Positions 34,441 through 43,253 of a stretch of 64,000 nt of DNA are shown here, one piece after another. The notes under the pieces were generated by a model. It was not told where the DNA came from, made no database searches, and saw nothing but the letters and a program-made list of their open reading frames with translations. Made by a program: the position numbers and the translations under genes. Location: contig NZ_CP081848.1 of assembly GCF_018982885.2 (NCBI RefSeq), positions 3,720,001-3,784,000 of the forward strand, in the 5' to 3' direction. The DNA is from Polymorphobacter megasporae. Its GTDB lineage: Bacteria; Pseudomonadota; Alphaproteobacteria; Sphingomonadales; Sphingomonadaceae. Positions within the stretch are counted from its first letter, which is position 1; every line of letters starts with the position of its first letter.

Positions 34441-36287
34441 GCCGCACGGACCAGGCCGCACGCGGACGCGCCATCGAGGCTCACCGCTATCAGTCGCGCT
34501 TTGCGCTGGCGAAGGTCGCCGGCGCCACCGGCTTGCTCGGAGCCGCGGCAGGCATAGCGCTGGCCTGGACCACCGTCGCGCCCGACGTTCACCAAATCGC
34601 CATCCGCTACGTGCTGACCCAGGCCAAACAGACCATCCGCACCGCCATCATCCCCGGTGCGCAGGTCCAGTCCCAGCTGATGGAAGTGGACGGGTGGGCG
34701 ATCGTCGAAGACCCTGGCCATGCCGCCATGATCCTGCTCGCCCGCCGGATGGCGATCAGCGGCGGTTGCCTCGCCATCCTGTTCGCCGGCGGCCTCACTA
34801 CCTTGCAGCGCCGCAATTGGATTTCGATCGCCGAGAAGGCGGCCATGGATGAGGTCCGCCGAGGCGCGCGCCGCGCCACCCCCAAACAGCTCGCCGCGAT
34901 GCTCGCCCCGGCCGGGAAGCGAGTGACGGGCGCGCCTCCGATTATGATCGGAGGCGTGGCCCTTCCGGCCGGGATCGAGAACCGCCATCTGCTCGCGATC
35001 GGCGCGACCGGCACCGGCAAGACCAGCTTCCTGATCGACCTCGTCCACCAAATCGCGAAACGCGGTGAAGCGGTGTTCCTCTACGATCCCGATGGCAGCT
35101 ACGTTTCCCGATTTTACGACCCCGATCGCGGCGACGTGATCCTTAACTGCTGGGATCGGCGCACCGCCCGCTGGGCCCTCATCGACGACATCGCTACGCT
35201 CGCCGACGCCCACCGCGTTGCCGCGATCCTACTCCCCAAGCCCGCGAACGCTGGCGAGTCCGCCTTCTGGTGGGACGAGGCCCGGCTGTTGCTCGCCCAT
35301 ATCCTCTACCATCTCGCCACCACCGGGGGTACGCTCGACGACCTCGCCGACCTACTCAACGGCGGCAGTGTCGACTTGAACGAAAATTATCTCGACCGGC
35401 TGCGCGCGATCGTGCGGGGCACGCCGGCCGCGACCATCTTCACTGCAGGTGGCGACAAGGCGACCGCATCGGTCGTGTTCATGATCGGCATCGCGGCGCG
35501 CAGCGTCCATACTCTCGCAGCCGTGTCGCGCAATGCCGCCGCCTTCTCATTCGACAGGTTCATCGTGGCGCTCGACCAGGCTCACGGTCCCAAGCCGTTC
35601 GTGTTCCTATGCTGCCCGCGCCGCAACCGCGACCTCGGCACTCCCATCGTCGCGGCGTGGCTCGATGCCGCCGCCAGCGCGATCCTCCAGCGCCCCCCCG
35701 ATCGCGGCACCAACGTCTGGATGATCATCGACGAGCTGGCTTCGCTGCCGCCTGTCCAGAGTTTGAGCAACCTCATGCCCGAGGGGCGCAAGTATCGCGC
35801 CTGCGTGACGATCGCGTTCCAGTCGCTGGCCCAGCTCAACATCGCATATGGCGAGGCGGCCGCCCAAGTCATCACCGGCCAGACCTCAACCCAGCTCCTA
35901 ATGCGGCTCGGCGATTCGCCGTCTGCAGAATGGGCGGCCAGGCTTGTTGGCCAGGCCGAGGTCGAAGGAATGCGCCCCACCATAAGCCTGGACACGCAGG
36001 CCAAGGGCGACCGGGGTTCAATCGCTCCCGATCGCCACCGCGAGACGCTGCTGATGGACAGCGACCTCACCATGCTGCCGACCGGAGCGGCGTTTCTGCG
36101 GATAGCCGGCTATCCGGTAGCGCGCATCCAGCTACCACCCCCTGTCGAAGCTGACGCCGTCTTCATGGCACCCGCCTTCGTCGACGCCCCGGAGGCCACC
36201 GCCAAAATCAGGATCGCCGAAGCTCTTCCTGTTTCGCCCCGCATCGAGGACGGCGACGACTGGCTTCCCAAGGTGGGAGCATTCTGA
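34437..36287 (+). CDS. TraD/VirD4-family conjugative coupling ATPase
   Basis: The 616-residue protein should bring the relaxase-DNA complex to a type IV secretion channel. It has two N-terminal membrane helices (about residues 27-45 and 105-121), Walker A in LLAIGATGTGKTSFLIDLVH (residues 189-197), Walker B in NVWMIIDELASLPP, and the conserved ECR-type end (AFQSLAQLNIAYGEAAAQVI). The TrwB/TraD class rather than T4SS VirB4 is indicated by the neighbours. Its stop and the relaxase start share a base (TGATG). Because no VirB genes are present it must dock to a foreign channel. Confidence 0.9.
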   Translation: MSRTDQAARGRAIEAHRYQSRFALAKVAGATGLLGAAAGIALAWTTVAPDVHQIAIRYVLTQAKQTIRTAIIPGAQVQSQLMEVDGWAIVEDPGHAAMILLARRMAISGGCLAILFAGGLTTLQRRNWISIAEKAAMDEVRRGARRATPKQLAAMLAPAGKRVTGAPPIMIGGVALPAGIENRHLLAIGATGTGKTSFLIDLVHQIAKRGEAVFLYDPDGSYVSRFYDPDRGDVILNCWDRRTARWALIDDIATLADAHRVAAILLPKPANAGESAFWWDEARLLLAHILYHLATTGGTLDDLADLLNGGSVDLNENYLDRLRAIVRGTPAATIFTAGGDKATASVVFMIGIAARSVHTLAAVSRNAAAFSFDRFIVALDQAHGPKPFVFLCCPRRNRDLGTPIVAAWLDAAASAILQRPPDRGTNVWMIIDELASLPPVQSLSNLMPEGRKYRACVTIAFQSLAQLNIAYGEAAAQVITGQTSTQLLMRLGDSPSAEWAARLVGQAEVEGMRPTISLDTQAKGDRGSIAPDRHRETLLMDSDLTMLPTGAAFLRIAGYPVARIQLPPPVEADAVFMAPAFVDAPEATAKIRIAEALPVSPRIEDGDDWLPKVGAF

Positions 36288-39037
36288 TGGTCGCTAGCAT
36301 GTTCGTGCTCACCCATGCCGACGGCGTAATCGAGTATCTCTCCGAAGATGCTAATCTGGATTATTGGGAGGCCGACGCCAACCGGCAGACCCGTTGGCTC
36401 GGCCAAGGGGCTGAGGAGCTGGGGCTTCGCGGCGAGGTCGATTCCACCGCCTTCGCCCGCCTGCTCGATGGCCATGTTGACGACACGGTGCTCGGCACCG
36501 TCCGTGGCGACGTCCGGGAACACAAGCCCGGAACCGACGTGGTGCTCAACGCGCCGAAGTCGGTGTCAGTGATGGCCCTGGTCGCGGGCGACCAGCGGCT
36601 GATCGAGGCGCATCTGAGCGCCGTCACGCAGGCGATGGGCTATGCCGAACGGCACGCCGCCGTGGTCCGCATCCGACGCGACAGGGCCACGGTAGAGCAT
36701 GTAGTCACGGAAAATGCTGTTACCGCCAGCTACCTTCATACCACGGCCCGGCCGACTCCCAGTGCCCCGGCCGACCCCATGCTCCACAGTCACAATATCG
36801 TGCTGAATATGAGCCGGCGCGCTGATGGGGAGTGGCGCAGCACCGAGAACTACCATCTGCTGAAGCTGCGTCGGCAGATCGGCAGCGTCTATCTCCAGGA
36901 GCTGGCGGCCGAGGCGGGGCGATTGGGCTATTCGGTGACGTTCAACCAGGACGGCACATTCAGGCTTGATGCCGTCCCCCAGGTCGTCGTCGATGCCTTC
37001 TCGCATCGCTCAGCCCAGATCGAAGCCGACCTGAAGGCTCAGGGCCACACCCGAGACAGCGCCACCGTCGCACATAAGACCATGATCGCGCGCAAGACTC
37101 GCAGCGCTAAGTTGAAGAGTGATGGCGCGGAGCTGGCCGCTGCATGGCGCACCACCGCCGACGCGCTGGGATTCGACTCGGAAGCACGCCACGGCGCCGT
37201 TGCCGAGGCAGAGGCCCGCACCCGATCGAAGCGTCTCCGTCTCCGGGGACGGGCACGCGCCGCTGACCAGGCCGTCGCCACCGCCGCCGCTAAACTCGCC
37301 GAACGCGACGCAACGTTCTCTGCAGCCCATCTCGAAGGCGAGGCCGCCGTGATGGTGGCGGGCGAGGCCACCCATCAGGATGTGCGGAACGCCGTCATGC
37401 GCGCCACCACGCAAGGGGCGCTGCTCCGCCGCCGAGCCCCCCGGGCCGCCTCCGGCAGCGCCGGGTTCACGACCCGCGAAGCCGTCGAGTGCGAACGCAC
37501 CATGCTCGCGATCGAGGCCGAAGGGCGCAACCGCATCGCGCCACTGCTCGATCCGATCGGGTCGGCGCGCATCGTCGAGGCGGCCGCGATCGGGGCTAAG
37601 AATCTCGGTCATGAGTGGAATGACGGGCAGCGCAGTGCCGCGAAGGGGCTGCTGCAGTCTAGGTCGCGCATCACCGGCTTGCAGGGCTATGCCGGCACCG
37701 CGAAGACCTCCACCGTCATCCAGGTCGTCGCCGATGCGGCCCGCGCCCAAGGCTATACAGTGCGCGCGCTCGCCCCCACGTCCACCGCCGCCGCGACGCT
37801 GGCCGACGCGATCGGAGTGGAGGGGACCACCGTCGCCCATGCTCTGATGCACGGGTTCAATCAGGCCCCAGGCGAGAAGGTCGTCGAGATCGTCGACGAG
37901 GCGTCTATGCTCTCGACCATCGACACGGCAAAGTTGCTCGAGCACGCGCGCCGCACCGGCAACCGCCTGTTCTTGGTAGGTGACGTGGCGCAGCTCGGCA
38001 GCGTCGAGGCGGGGCGCGCGTTCCACCAGCTCCAGCAGCACGGCATGGCAACGTTCACGCTCGACACGATCGTCCGCCAGACCAACCCGCATACCCGCAA
38101 GGCCGTCGAGGCGCTGATCGCCGGCAATGCGACTAAGGCGTTCGCCAGTCTCGACACAGCAGCCGGGGGCACCGCGATCGTCGAGCATGACAAGGCCGAA
38201 ATCCGCCGCGTCCTGCTGGCGCGGGACTTCCTAAAGCTCAGCCCCGGCGAGCGAGCTGAGACGATCGTGCTCGACCCGACCCGCGATGGCCGGCGGCAAC
38301 TCGCCAAGACCATTCGCTCCGGCCTAATCCGCGAAGGGGCTCTCGGGGCCGAAGCGGTTGCCGCCACTGTCCTGGAGAGCCGCGACCTCGGCCCCACCGA
38401 CCGCAAGCGCGCGCTCAACTACCGACACGGCGACGTGATCACGTTCCGCCGCGGTTACCCTAAGAAGGGTGTCGCCACCGGCACCGGCTACATGGTTGCT
38501 GAGGTGGACGGCAAGACCGTCCGGCTTATCGACCCCATTGGCAAGGCCATCGCCTGGACGCCGGGGAGCTGGGGATCCACCTCGGCCGAGGTGTTCGCCG
38601 AGGTCGAGGCCGAGTTCCGCGTCGGTGACCGCCTCATGTTTGCTCGCAACGATCGCCATCAGGATCGCCGCAACGGCATGGTAGCGATGGTGACAGGCGT
38701 TGATCCAGCTCGCGCCGGGGTCATGGTCGCTATGCCCAACGGCACCGAACAGGCGCTCGATCTGCGGCGGATTGGCGATCGGCACGTCCGCCAGGGCTGG
38801 GTCCAGACCGTGCATAGCGCCCAAGGGGCTACAGCCAATACCGTGCTCGCCCACCTTGAGAGCTTCCGACAGGGCATCGACGCCCGGTTGCTCTATGTCG
38901 CAGTGTCTCGCGCCCGCGATCAGGCCCGTCTCTACACCGATAATCGCATCCGGCTTACTATCGCAACCGACCTGCGCAACGGCTTTCAGACCGCGGCGCT
39001 CGACGAAGAAATCGACCTGGGGTTCGGCATGAACTGA
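36287..39037 (+). CDS. MobF-family relaxase/helicase
   Basis: The 916-residue TraI/TrwC-like protein nicks oriT and unwinds the DNA for transfer. The relaxase domain has tyrosines at about 17 and 26 (EYLSEDANLDYWEAD), the RWLGQGAEELGL motif, and the HUH metal site with histidines at about 151, 167 and 169 (DPMLHSHNIVLN). The helicase part has Walker A QGYAGTAKTSTV, with Ala instead of Gly before the lysine, Walker B EIVDEASML, and further SF1 motifs (VGDVAQLGSVEAG, VHSAQGATANTV, VAVSRARDQARLY). An internal ATG at 36299 is a possible start. Length fits the two-domain members. Confidence 0.92.
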   Translation: MVASMFVLTHADGVIEYLSEDANLDYWEADANRQTRWLGQGAEELGLRGEVDSTAFARLLDGHVDDTVLGTVRGDVREHKPGTDVVLNAPKSVSVMALVAGDQRLIEAHLSAVTQAMGYAERHAAVVRIRRDRATVEHVVTENAVTASYLHTTARPTPSAPADPMLHSHNIVLNMSRRADGEWRSTENYHLLKLRRQIGSVYLQELAAEAGRLGYSVTFNQDGTFRLDAVPQVVVDAFSHRSAQIEADLKAQGHTRDSATVAHKTMIARKTRSAKLKSDGAELAAAWRTTADALGFDSEARHGAVAEAEARTRSKRLRLRGRARAADQAVATAAAKLAERDATFSAAHLEGEAAVMVAGEATHQDVRNAVMRATTQGALLRRRAPRAASGSAGFTTREAVECERTMLAIEAEGRNRIAPLLDPIGSARIVEAAAIGAKNLGHEWNDGQRSAAKGLLQSRSRITGLQGYAGTAKTSTVIQVVADAARAQGYTVRALAPTSTAAATLADAIGVEGTTVAHALMHGFNQAPGEKVVEIVDEASMLSTIDTAKLLEHARRTGNRLFLVGDVAQLGSVEAGRAFHQLQQHGMATFTLDTIVRQTNPHTRKAVEALIAGNATKAFASLDTAAGGTAIVEHDKAEIRRVLLARDFLKLSPGERAETIVLDPTRDGRRQLAKTIRSGLIREGALGAEAVAATVLESRDLGPTDRKRALNYRHGDVITFRRGYPKKGVATGTGYMVAEVDGKTVRLIDPIGKAIAWTPGSWGSTSAEVFAEVEAEFRVGDRLMFARNDRHQDRRNGMVAMVTGVDPARAGVMVAMPNGTEQALDLRRIGDRHVRQGWVQTVHSAQGATANTVLAHLESFRQGIDARLLYVAVSRARDQARLYTDNRIRLTIATDLRNGFQTAALDEEIDLGFGMN

Positions 39038-39253
39038 TGATGAGCCAGGCGTCTGCCCATGCCCACTCGAATGTTCGGTCGAAATTTTTTTGAGATGAAG
39101 TCCGCCGCCCTGGAAGGAGACATGGGAGGCTGGTTGGACCTCGAGCTTGGTGCCCTATGAACTTGACCTTCTGTCCTGGGGCTTGCACGTCTGTAGCTTC
39201 GAGGTCCGGCTTCGCCTCGGCTGCGGGCTGACAAGCGATAGGGTAAGAACTTA
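39038..39253. other. non-coding gap before the methyltransferase
   Basis: This 216-base stretch separates transfer genes from cargo. It contains a T7 run (39087-39093) in an AT-rich patch and a 33-codon frame (39059-39160) with no family resemblance; neither is convincing as a gene. Promoter sequences for the restriction cassette should lie here, but none stands out. Confidence 0.35.
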
Positions 39254-40273
39254 GTGGTTGATTGTATTGGACTTTTTTCTGGAGCCGGCGGGCTTGATGT
39301 TGGCGCGAAGCAGGCGGGAGCACGCGTCATCCGCTGCGTCGATTTCGATCGAGACTCGGTGCTGACGCTGCGCGCCAATTTCCCTGAATTGCGTATAGAT
39401 CATGCCGACATCGCTACCCTTGATTTCCGCGAGCATCAGGGTCGAACGCCCAAGATCATTATCGGCGGACCGCCCTGTCAGCCATTCTCGAAGAACGGTT
39501 ACTGGGTGAAGAACGTCAATCGTCTAATCGGGCATGATCCGCGAAACATGCTGTCAGAGTTTCTTCGCGCTGTAGAGGACGCCAAGCCAACCGGCTTCTT
39601 ATTCGAGAATGTCGACAGCTTGATGCATCCCACCAACAAGCATGTCGTTGAGGCGTTCCTCACTACGGCTGATGCGCTCGGCTACCGCTGCACCCTGCAT
39701 CGAGCCAATTCGGCCGATTACGGTATTCCCCAGAAGCGCAAGCGAGTGTTCATCTTCGGCGTCCGCAAGTATGGGCGGGCCACGCCGCCTGCCCCGAAAC
39801 CAACCCATTCCGCTACGCCTGAATTGGACGGATTGAAGCCGCATCAGGGCGTTAAGAAGTTTATTAAAGGTTTCGAGGCCAAGAAGTATTTTGAGCCTAG
39901 TGAGGTCACTACGGAAGGGACCTACGCGCATGAACTGGCGAGTGTGCCGCCAGGTCGCAATTATATCGCCCTTGCCCAGCTTGAGGGATATCGCGGCCGC
40001 ACCTTTAGAGCGGGTGGTCGATTCTGGAACTTTCTCCAGAAACTCCACCCCGACGAGCCTTCGATCACCATCGCCGCTCAGCCCGGGCCTTGGGTCGGCC
40101 CATTTCATTGGACTAGCAGGCGTCTGCGCGTGCCAGAGATCGCTGGCATTCAGACGTTCCCGAAGGATTATAAGTTTGTTGGCAGCCGTCGCTCGGTTCA
40201 AAAGCAGATTGGGAACGCCGTGCCCTGCCTATTGGGCGAAGCGATGGTCCGTCACCTGATCGAGCAGCTATAG
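39254..40273 (+). CDS. DNA (cytosine-5-)-methyltransferase
   Basis: The 339-residue enzyme is a C5 cytosine methyltransferase with motifs in canonical order: I (DCIGLFSGAGGLDVGAKQAG), IV with the catalytic cysteine (IIGGPPCQPFSKNG, Cys about 75), VI (FLFENVDSL), VIII (PQKRKRVFIFGVR), a variable target-recognition region, and IX-X (RRLRVPEIAGIQTF, VQKQIGNAVP). It should protect DNA against the neighbouring nuclease by making 5-methylcytosine. The start is a GTG at 39254 with a weak ribosome site. It is followed with one base spacing by the McrB-like gene. Confidence 0.92.
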   Translation: MVDCIGLFSGAGGLDVGAKQAGARVIRCVDFDRDSVLTLRANFPELRIDHADIATLDFREHQGRTPKIIIGGPPCQPFSKNGYWVKNVNRLIGHDPRNMLSEFLRAVEDAKPTGFLFENVDSLMHPTNKHVVEAFLTTADALGYRCTLHRANSADYGIPQKRKRVFIFGVRKYGRATPPAPKPTHSATPELDGLKPHQGVKKFIKGFEAKKYFEPSEVTTEGTYAHELASVPPGRNYIALAQLEGYRGRTFRAGGRFWNFLQKLHPDEPSITIAAQPGPWVGPFHWTSRRLRVPEIAGIQTFPKDYKFVGSRRSVQKQIGNAVPCLLGEAMVRHLIEQL

Positions 40274-40274
40274 T

Positions 40275-41900
40275 ATGGCGAAGATCAGCAAGCAGGCTAC
40301 GGCGGACGGACGCATGGTCGATGACTTCGACCCCGCCCACCCTACGATGCAGCAGCGAGAGGCTGTGCTTCGCGACGGCTTCGCAGCGCGCGGCTGGAAG
40401 ATCGACAACATGGCGTCCGACGAGTCCAAAAGACGGACCGTTATGCAGGTCTCGCGCGGGGGCCGGACCTACAAGCTGAATGTGTTCGTCTTCCCCAACC
40501 TCGCCTACGCAAGCCGGTCCGACGAGGAGAAGCGCATTCAGCTCAGCCGTGACTATTCCGAGCACAAGCGCGAGTTCGAACTGTCCAACGATGGACCTGA
40601 GCGGTGTTTATTGCTCGGTATGTACACCCGCGACGACAAGACAATCGTTTCGGCATGGGATGCTGCCGCTTATCGCAATCACGCACAGCCCAGCAGTTGC
40701 TACGTGCGTGTGCCGGCATTGGCGGACGCCATGAGGAATGGCTTCGGCCAGTCGATTGACGGCAAGGGCCGGCTGGTCTGTTGCTTTCAGGCCGACCTAA
40801 TTGCCTATTATGTCGAGAACATGCGCGACCTTCACGATCGTGTTGTCGTCAACCAGGATTTGATCAAGGCATCCTTGGATGGGGAGCCGGAGGAGTCTAC
40901 GGCGCGTGGAGGAGGCGAGACAGCCGACAGGGTGGACGTGCCCGCGAATGCCGTTCCAGCCAATCTCCCTCGCAACCGGATACTCTACGGTGCGCCGGGC
41001 ACCGGCAAGAGCCACCGCCTCGACGGCGAGGTGGGTGCATATTTCGGCGATGAATCGTTGCATGAGCGGGTTACGTTCCACCCGGATTATACATACGGCC
41101 AGTTCGTCGGCGCCTACCGGCCGGTGCCGATCTACCGCGAGAGTTCAGGTTCGCTTGTCGCGGCGGACAAGGTGACCGACGCGGGCAAGCACGAGCCTTT
41201 AATCGACTATACCTTTGTTCCTGGTCCCTTCCTTCGCTTGCTGGTCCGCGCGATGAAAAATCCGGACCACAAGTTCGTGCTCGTCATCGAGGAACTGAAC
41301 CGGGCGAACGCGCCAGCCGTATTCGGGGAGGTGTTTCAGCTTCTCGACCGCGATAATCAAGGTCTTGGCAAGTTCCCGGTTACGATGCCGACCGAGGCGC
41401 GTGATTACCTGAGGTCACACGGATTGCCGGTGTCGGTCCGCCTTCCTGCCAACCTCTACCTATGGGCCACGATGAACAGCGCAGATCAGGGCGTCATGCC
41501 CCTGGATGCAGCGTTCAAGCGGCGTTGGACCTTCGAATATGTGCCTCTGAACGAGTCTCAGGCCGTGACCGCTGGTTGGATGATTCAGCTGACCTTCCTT
41601 GGCGGTAGTGTGCCGTGGAACGCTTTTCGAGCCGCGATCAATGATCACCTGCGCACCCGAGAGGTTCCTGAAGACCGACTTCTTGGCCCGTTCTTCATGC
41701 GTAAGGAGGAATTGGAGAGCGGGCAGGCGTTCAGGAACAAGTTGCTCCTATACCTTCGCGACGACGTCGTTCGCCACAATCCTGAAGCCCTGTTTAGGGG
41801 CGCATCGCTTAGCTATGGTGCGCTCGCTGATGCCTATGAACGCGGCGAGGCAATTTTTGCCGAAGGGATAGACTTCGGTGCAGTCGACCAAGGAAGCTGA
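40275..41900 (+). CDS. McrB-like AAA+ NTPase of a LlaJI-type restriction system
   Basis: The 541-residue protein has an N-terminal domain (residues 1-200) with no recognised family and a C-terminal McrB-type AAA+ motor: Walker A ILYGAPGTGKSHRLD (239-246), Walker B KFVLVIEELNRANAPAVFGE, and LWATMNSADQGVMPLDAAFKR with the sensor and arginine finger. Motors of this kind use GTP or ATP to translocate DNA and activate a McrC/LlaJI nuclease. The N-terminal domain probably reads the target site. The stop overlaps the nuclease gene by 23 bases, so the two are coupled. Gene order methyltransferase, NTPase, nuclease equals LlaJI. Confidence 0.88.
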   Translation: MAKISKQATADGRMVDDFDPAHPTMQQREAVLRDGFAARGWKIDNMASDESKRRTVMQVSRGGRTYKLNVFVFPNLAYASRSDEEKRIQLSRDYSEHKREFELSNDGPERCLLLGMYTRDDKTIVSAWDAAAYRNHAQPSSCYVRVPALADAMRNGFGQSIDGKGRLVCCFQADLIAYYVENMRDLHDRVVVNQDLIKASLDGEPEESTARGGGETADRVDVPANAVPANLPRNRILYGAPGTGKSHRLDGEVGAYFGDESLHERVTFHPDYTYGQFVGAYRPVPIYRESSGSLVAADKVTDAGKHEPLIDYTFVPGPFLRLLVRAMKNPDHKFVLVIEELNRANAPAVFGEVFQLLDRDNQGLGKFPVTMPTEARDYLRSHGLPVSVRLPANLYLWATMNSADQGVMPLDAAFKRRWTFEYVPLNESQAVTAGWMIQLTFLGGSVPWNAFRAAINDHLRTREVPEDRLLGPFFMRKEELESGQAFRNKLLLYLRDDVVRHNPEALFRGASLSYGALADAYERGEAIFAEGIDFGAVDQGS

Positions 41901-43200
41901 ACTGCTCACCGAAGAGGAGGTCCTCCCGCCGGCTCGCCTAGCGGCGTTGTTCCCCGCTGCGGAGTTAAGAGACACGCTGCTTCGAAACGGTGTGCTTGTT
42001 CCCGACAAGAACGGCGCGTTGCGCGTGCGCTTCGTCGGCGTGGCGGTCGCCGGGGGACGCAGCTTCCAGGTTCTGCCGAAAATTTTCTCGGTGTCATCTA
42101 CAAATGTCGCCACCACGATGCGCCAGGTCGTTCGCGCGTTGCGCCGCCACGCGCGATGGCAGCCCCAGCGCCAGGACGAAGTTCCCTTCCTCGATCCGAC
42201 CGCAACCAATACTGAACTTAACGCGCTCGCGATCGCCGATTGGCTGATACGAGACTATTTAAGCGCCGGCATCTATCGACGCCTTCGTGATCGCGAGGAG
42301 ATTAGCGGTTCGGGGCAAATTAGCTGGCGTCGCACGATCGAGCGCATGACCCCCATTATGTCGGCCGGAAGGCCCGTCTATGTAGATACCGTTACACGCT
42401 CGATCGCTCGGGATCGTGATTACTTTGTCAGCCGGTTGCACCGGCAGATCGTGGAAAGCAGCGCACGGTCGTTCGGGCACCTTCTAGGCTACGCGCCGCT
42501 CAACCTCGGCCATGAACCTTTCGAGCCGTTCGGAGAGATGCCGGCGCTGTCGTTGTGTCAGGCTCGTATCCGGCAGGAAATGCGCGAAGCCTTTTCCGAC
42601 CGTGCGATGCAGCTTCTGCCCATGTTGCTTGCGTGGTTGACCGCAATCGACAAGGCCGAGAGCGCCGGCCTTGCACTCTACGGCACGACTTCGTTCTATG
42701 ACGTTTGGGAGAAAGCGTGTGCGCTGGCGCTCGGCAACGAACGGGATCAGTGGCAAATCCATATCCCCCGTCCTAAGTGGCGCTCCGCCGATGGACGCGA
42801 GCAGGAGGCTGACACCTTCGAGCCCGACATCGTGACCCGCATTAAGGACGACTTTGGAGAGCATCTGCTGATAGCCGATGCTAAATACTACAGGCTAGCC
42901 ATGCCTCCCCTCCTTCAGGGCCAGCCCGGCGTGAACGACGTGGCCAAGCAGCTCTGGTATCAGCGATGCCTTGCAGATGCCGCACGCGACCGTGGCCTCG
43001 ACCGGACTTACAACATATTCGTGGTCCCCGGCCCCGAGCATGAGGAGGGTTTCTGGTCGGACGGCCAGGTGGACCTTGCCGGCTTGCCCGAAACGACGGT
43101 GAAGGTGAAACGACTGTCGGGATTGCTTGCGCTCGAACGGTATGCGGATGGGGCCGCTCTTGATCAAGCGCGGGTAAGGGCAGTGATATTTGCTCCATAA
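41878..43200 (+). CDS. LlaJI/McrC-like restriction nuclease subunit
   Basis: The 440-residue protein belongs to the LlaJI-type R2/McrC-like nucleases that act with the adjacent motor. The N-terminal region (RLAALFPAAELRDTLLRNGV, FQVLPKIFSV) would bind the motor, and the C-terminal domain contains the PD-(D/E)xK site: Asp in FEPDIV (about 317) and DAK in LLIADAKYYRL (334-336). The start is a GTG inside the end of the previous gene. It should cut DNA when the NTPase translocates from unmethylated sites. Confidence 0.87.
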   Translation: MQSTKEAELLTEEEVLPPARLAALFPAAELRDTLLRNGVLVPDKNGALRVRFVGVAVAGGRSFQVLPKIFSVSSTNVATTMRQVVRALRRHARWQPQRQDEVPFLDPTATNTELNALAIADWLIRDYLSAGIYRRLRDREEISGSGQISWRRTIERMTPIMSAGRPVYVDTVTRSIARDRDYFVSRLHRQIVESSARSFGHLLGYAPLNLGHEPFEPFGEMPALSLCQARIRQEMREAFSDRAMQLLPMLLAWLTAIDKAESAGLALYGTTSFYDVWEKACALALGNERDQWQIHIPRPKWRSADGREQEADTFEPDIVTRIKDDFGEHLLIADAKYYRLAMPPLLQGQPGVNDVAKQLWYQRCLADAARDRGLDRTYNIFVVPGPEHEEGFWSDGQVDLAGLPETTVKVKRLSGLLALERYADGAALDQARVRAVIFAP

Positions 43201-43236
43201 TGGAAACGACTACCGCTATCAGGACGTATGTTCGTT

Positions 43237-43251
43237 GAACAAAGGCGGAAC
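43237..43251. promoter_or_regulatory. LexA-box-like sequence at the adenine methyltransferase start
   Basis: GAACAAAGGCGGAAC has the GAAC-N7-GAAC form bound by alphaproteobacterial LexA and ends two bases before the ATG. It could tie expression of this methyltransferase to DNA damage. The spacer is not AT-rich as in the best sites, so confidence is modest. Confidence 0.3.
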
Positions 43252-43253
43252 AT

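Noticed and set aside
39059-39160. 33-codon frame before the cytosine methyltransferase
   Set aside because: Short, no ribosome site and no family resemblance; it is more likely chance in a control region.
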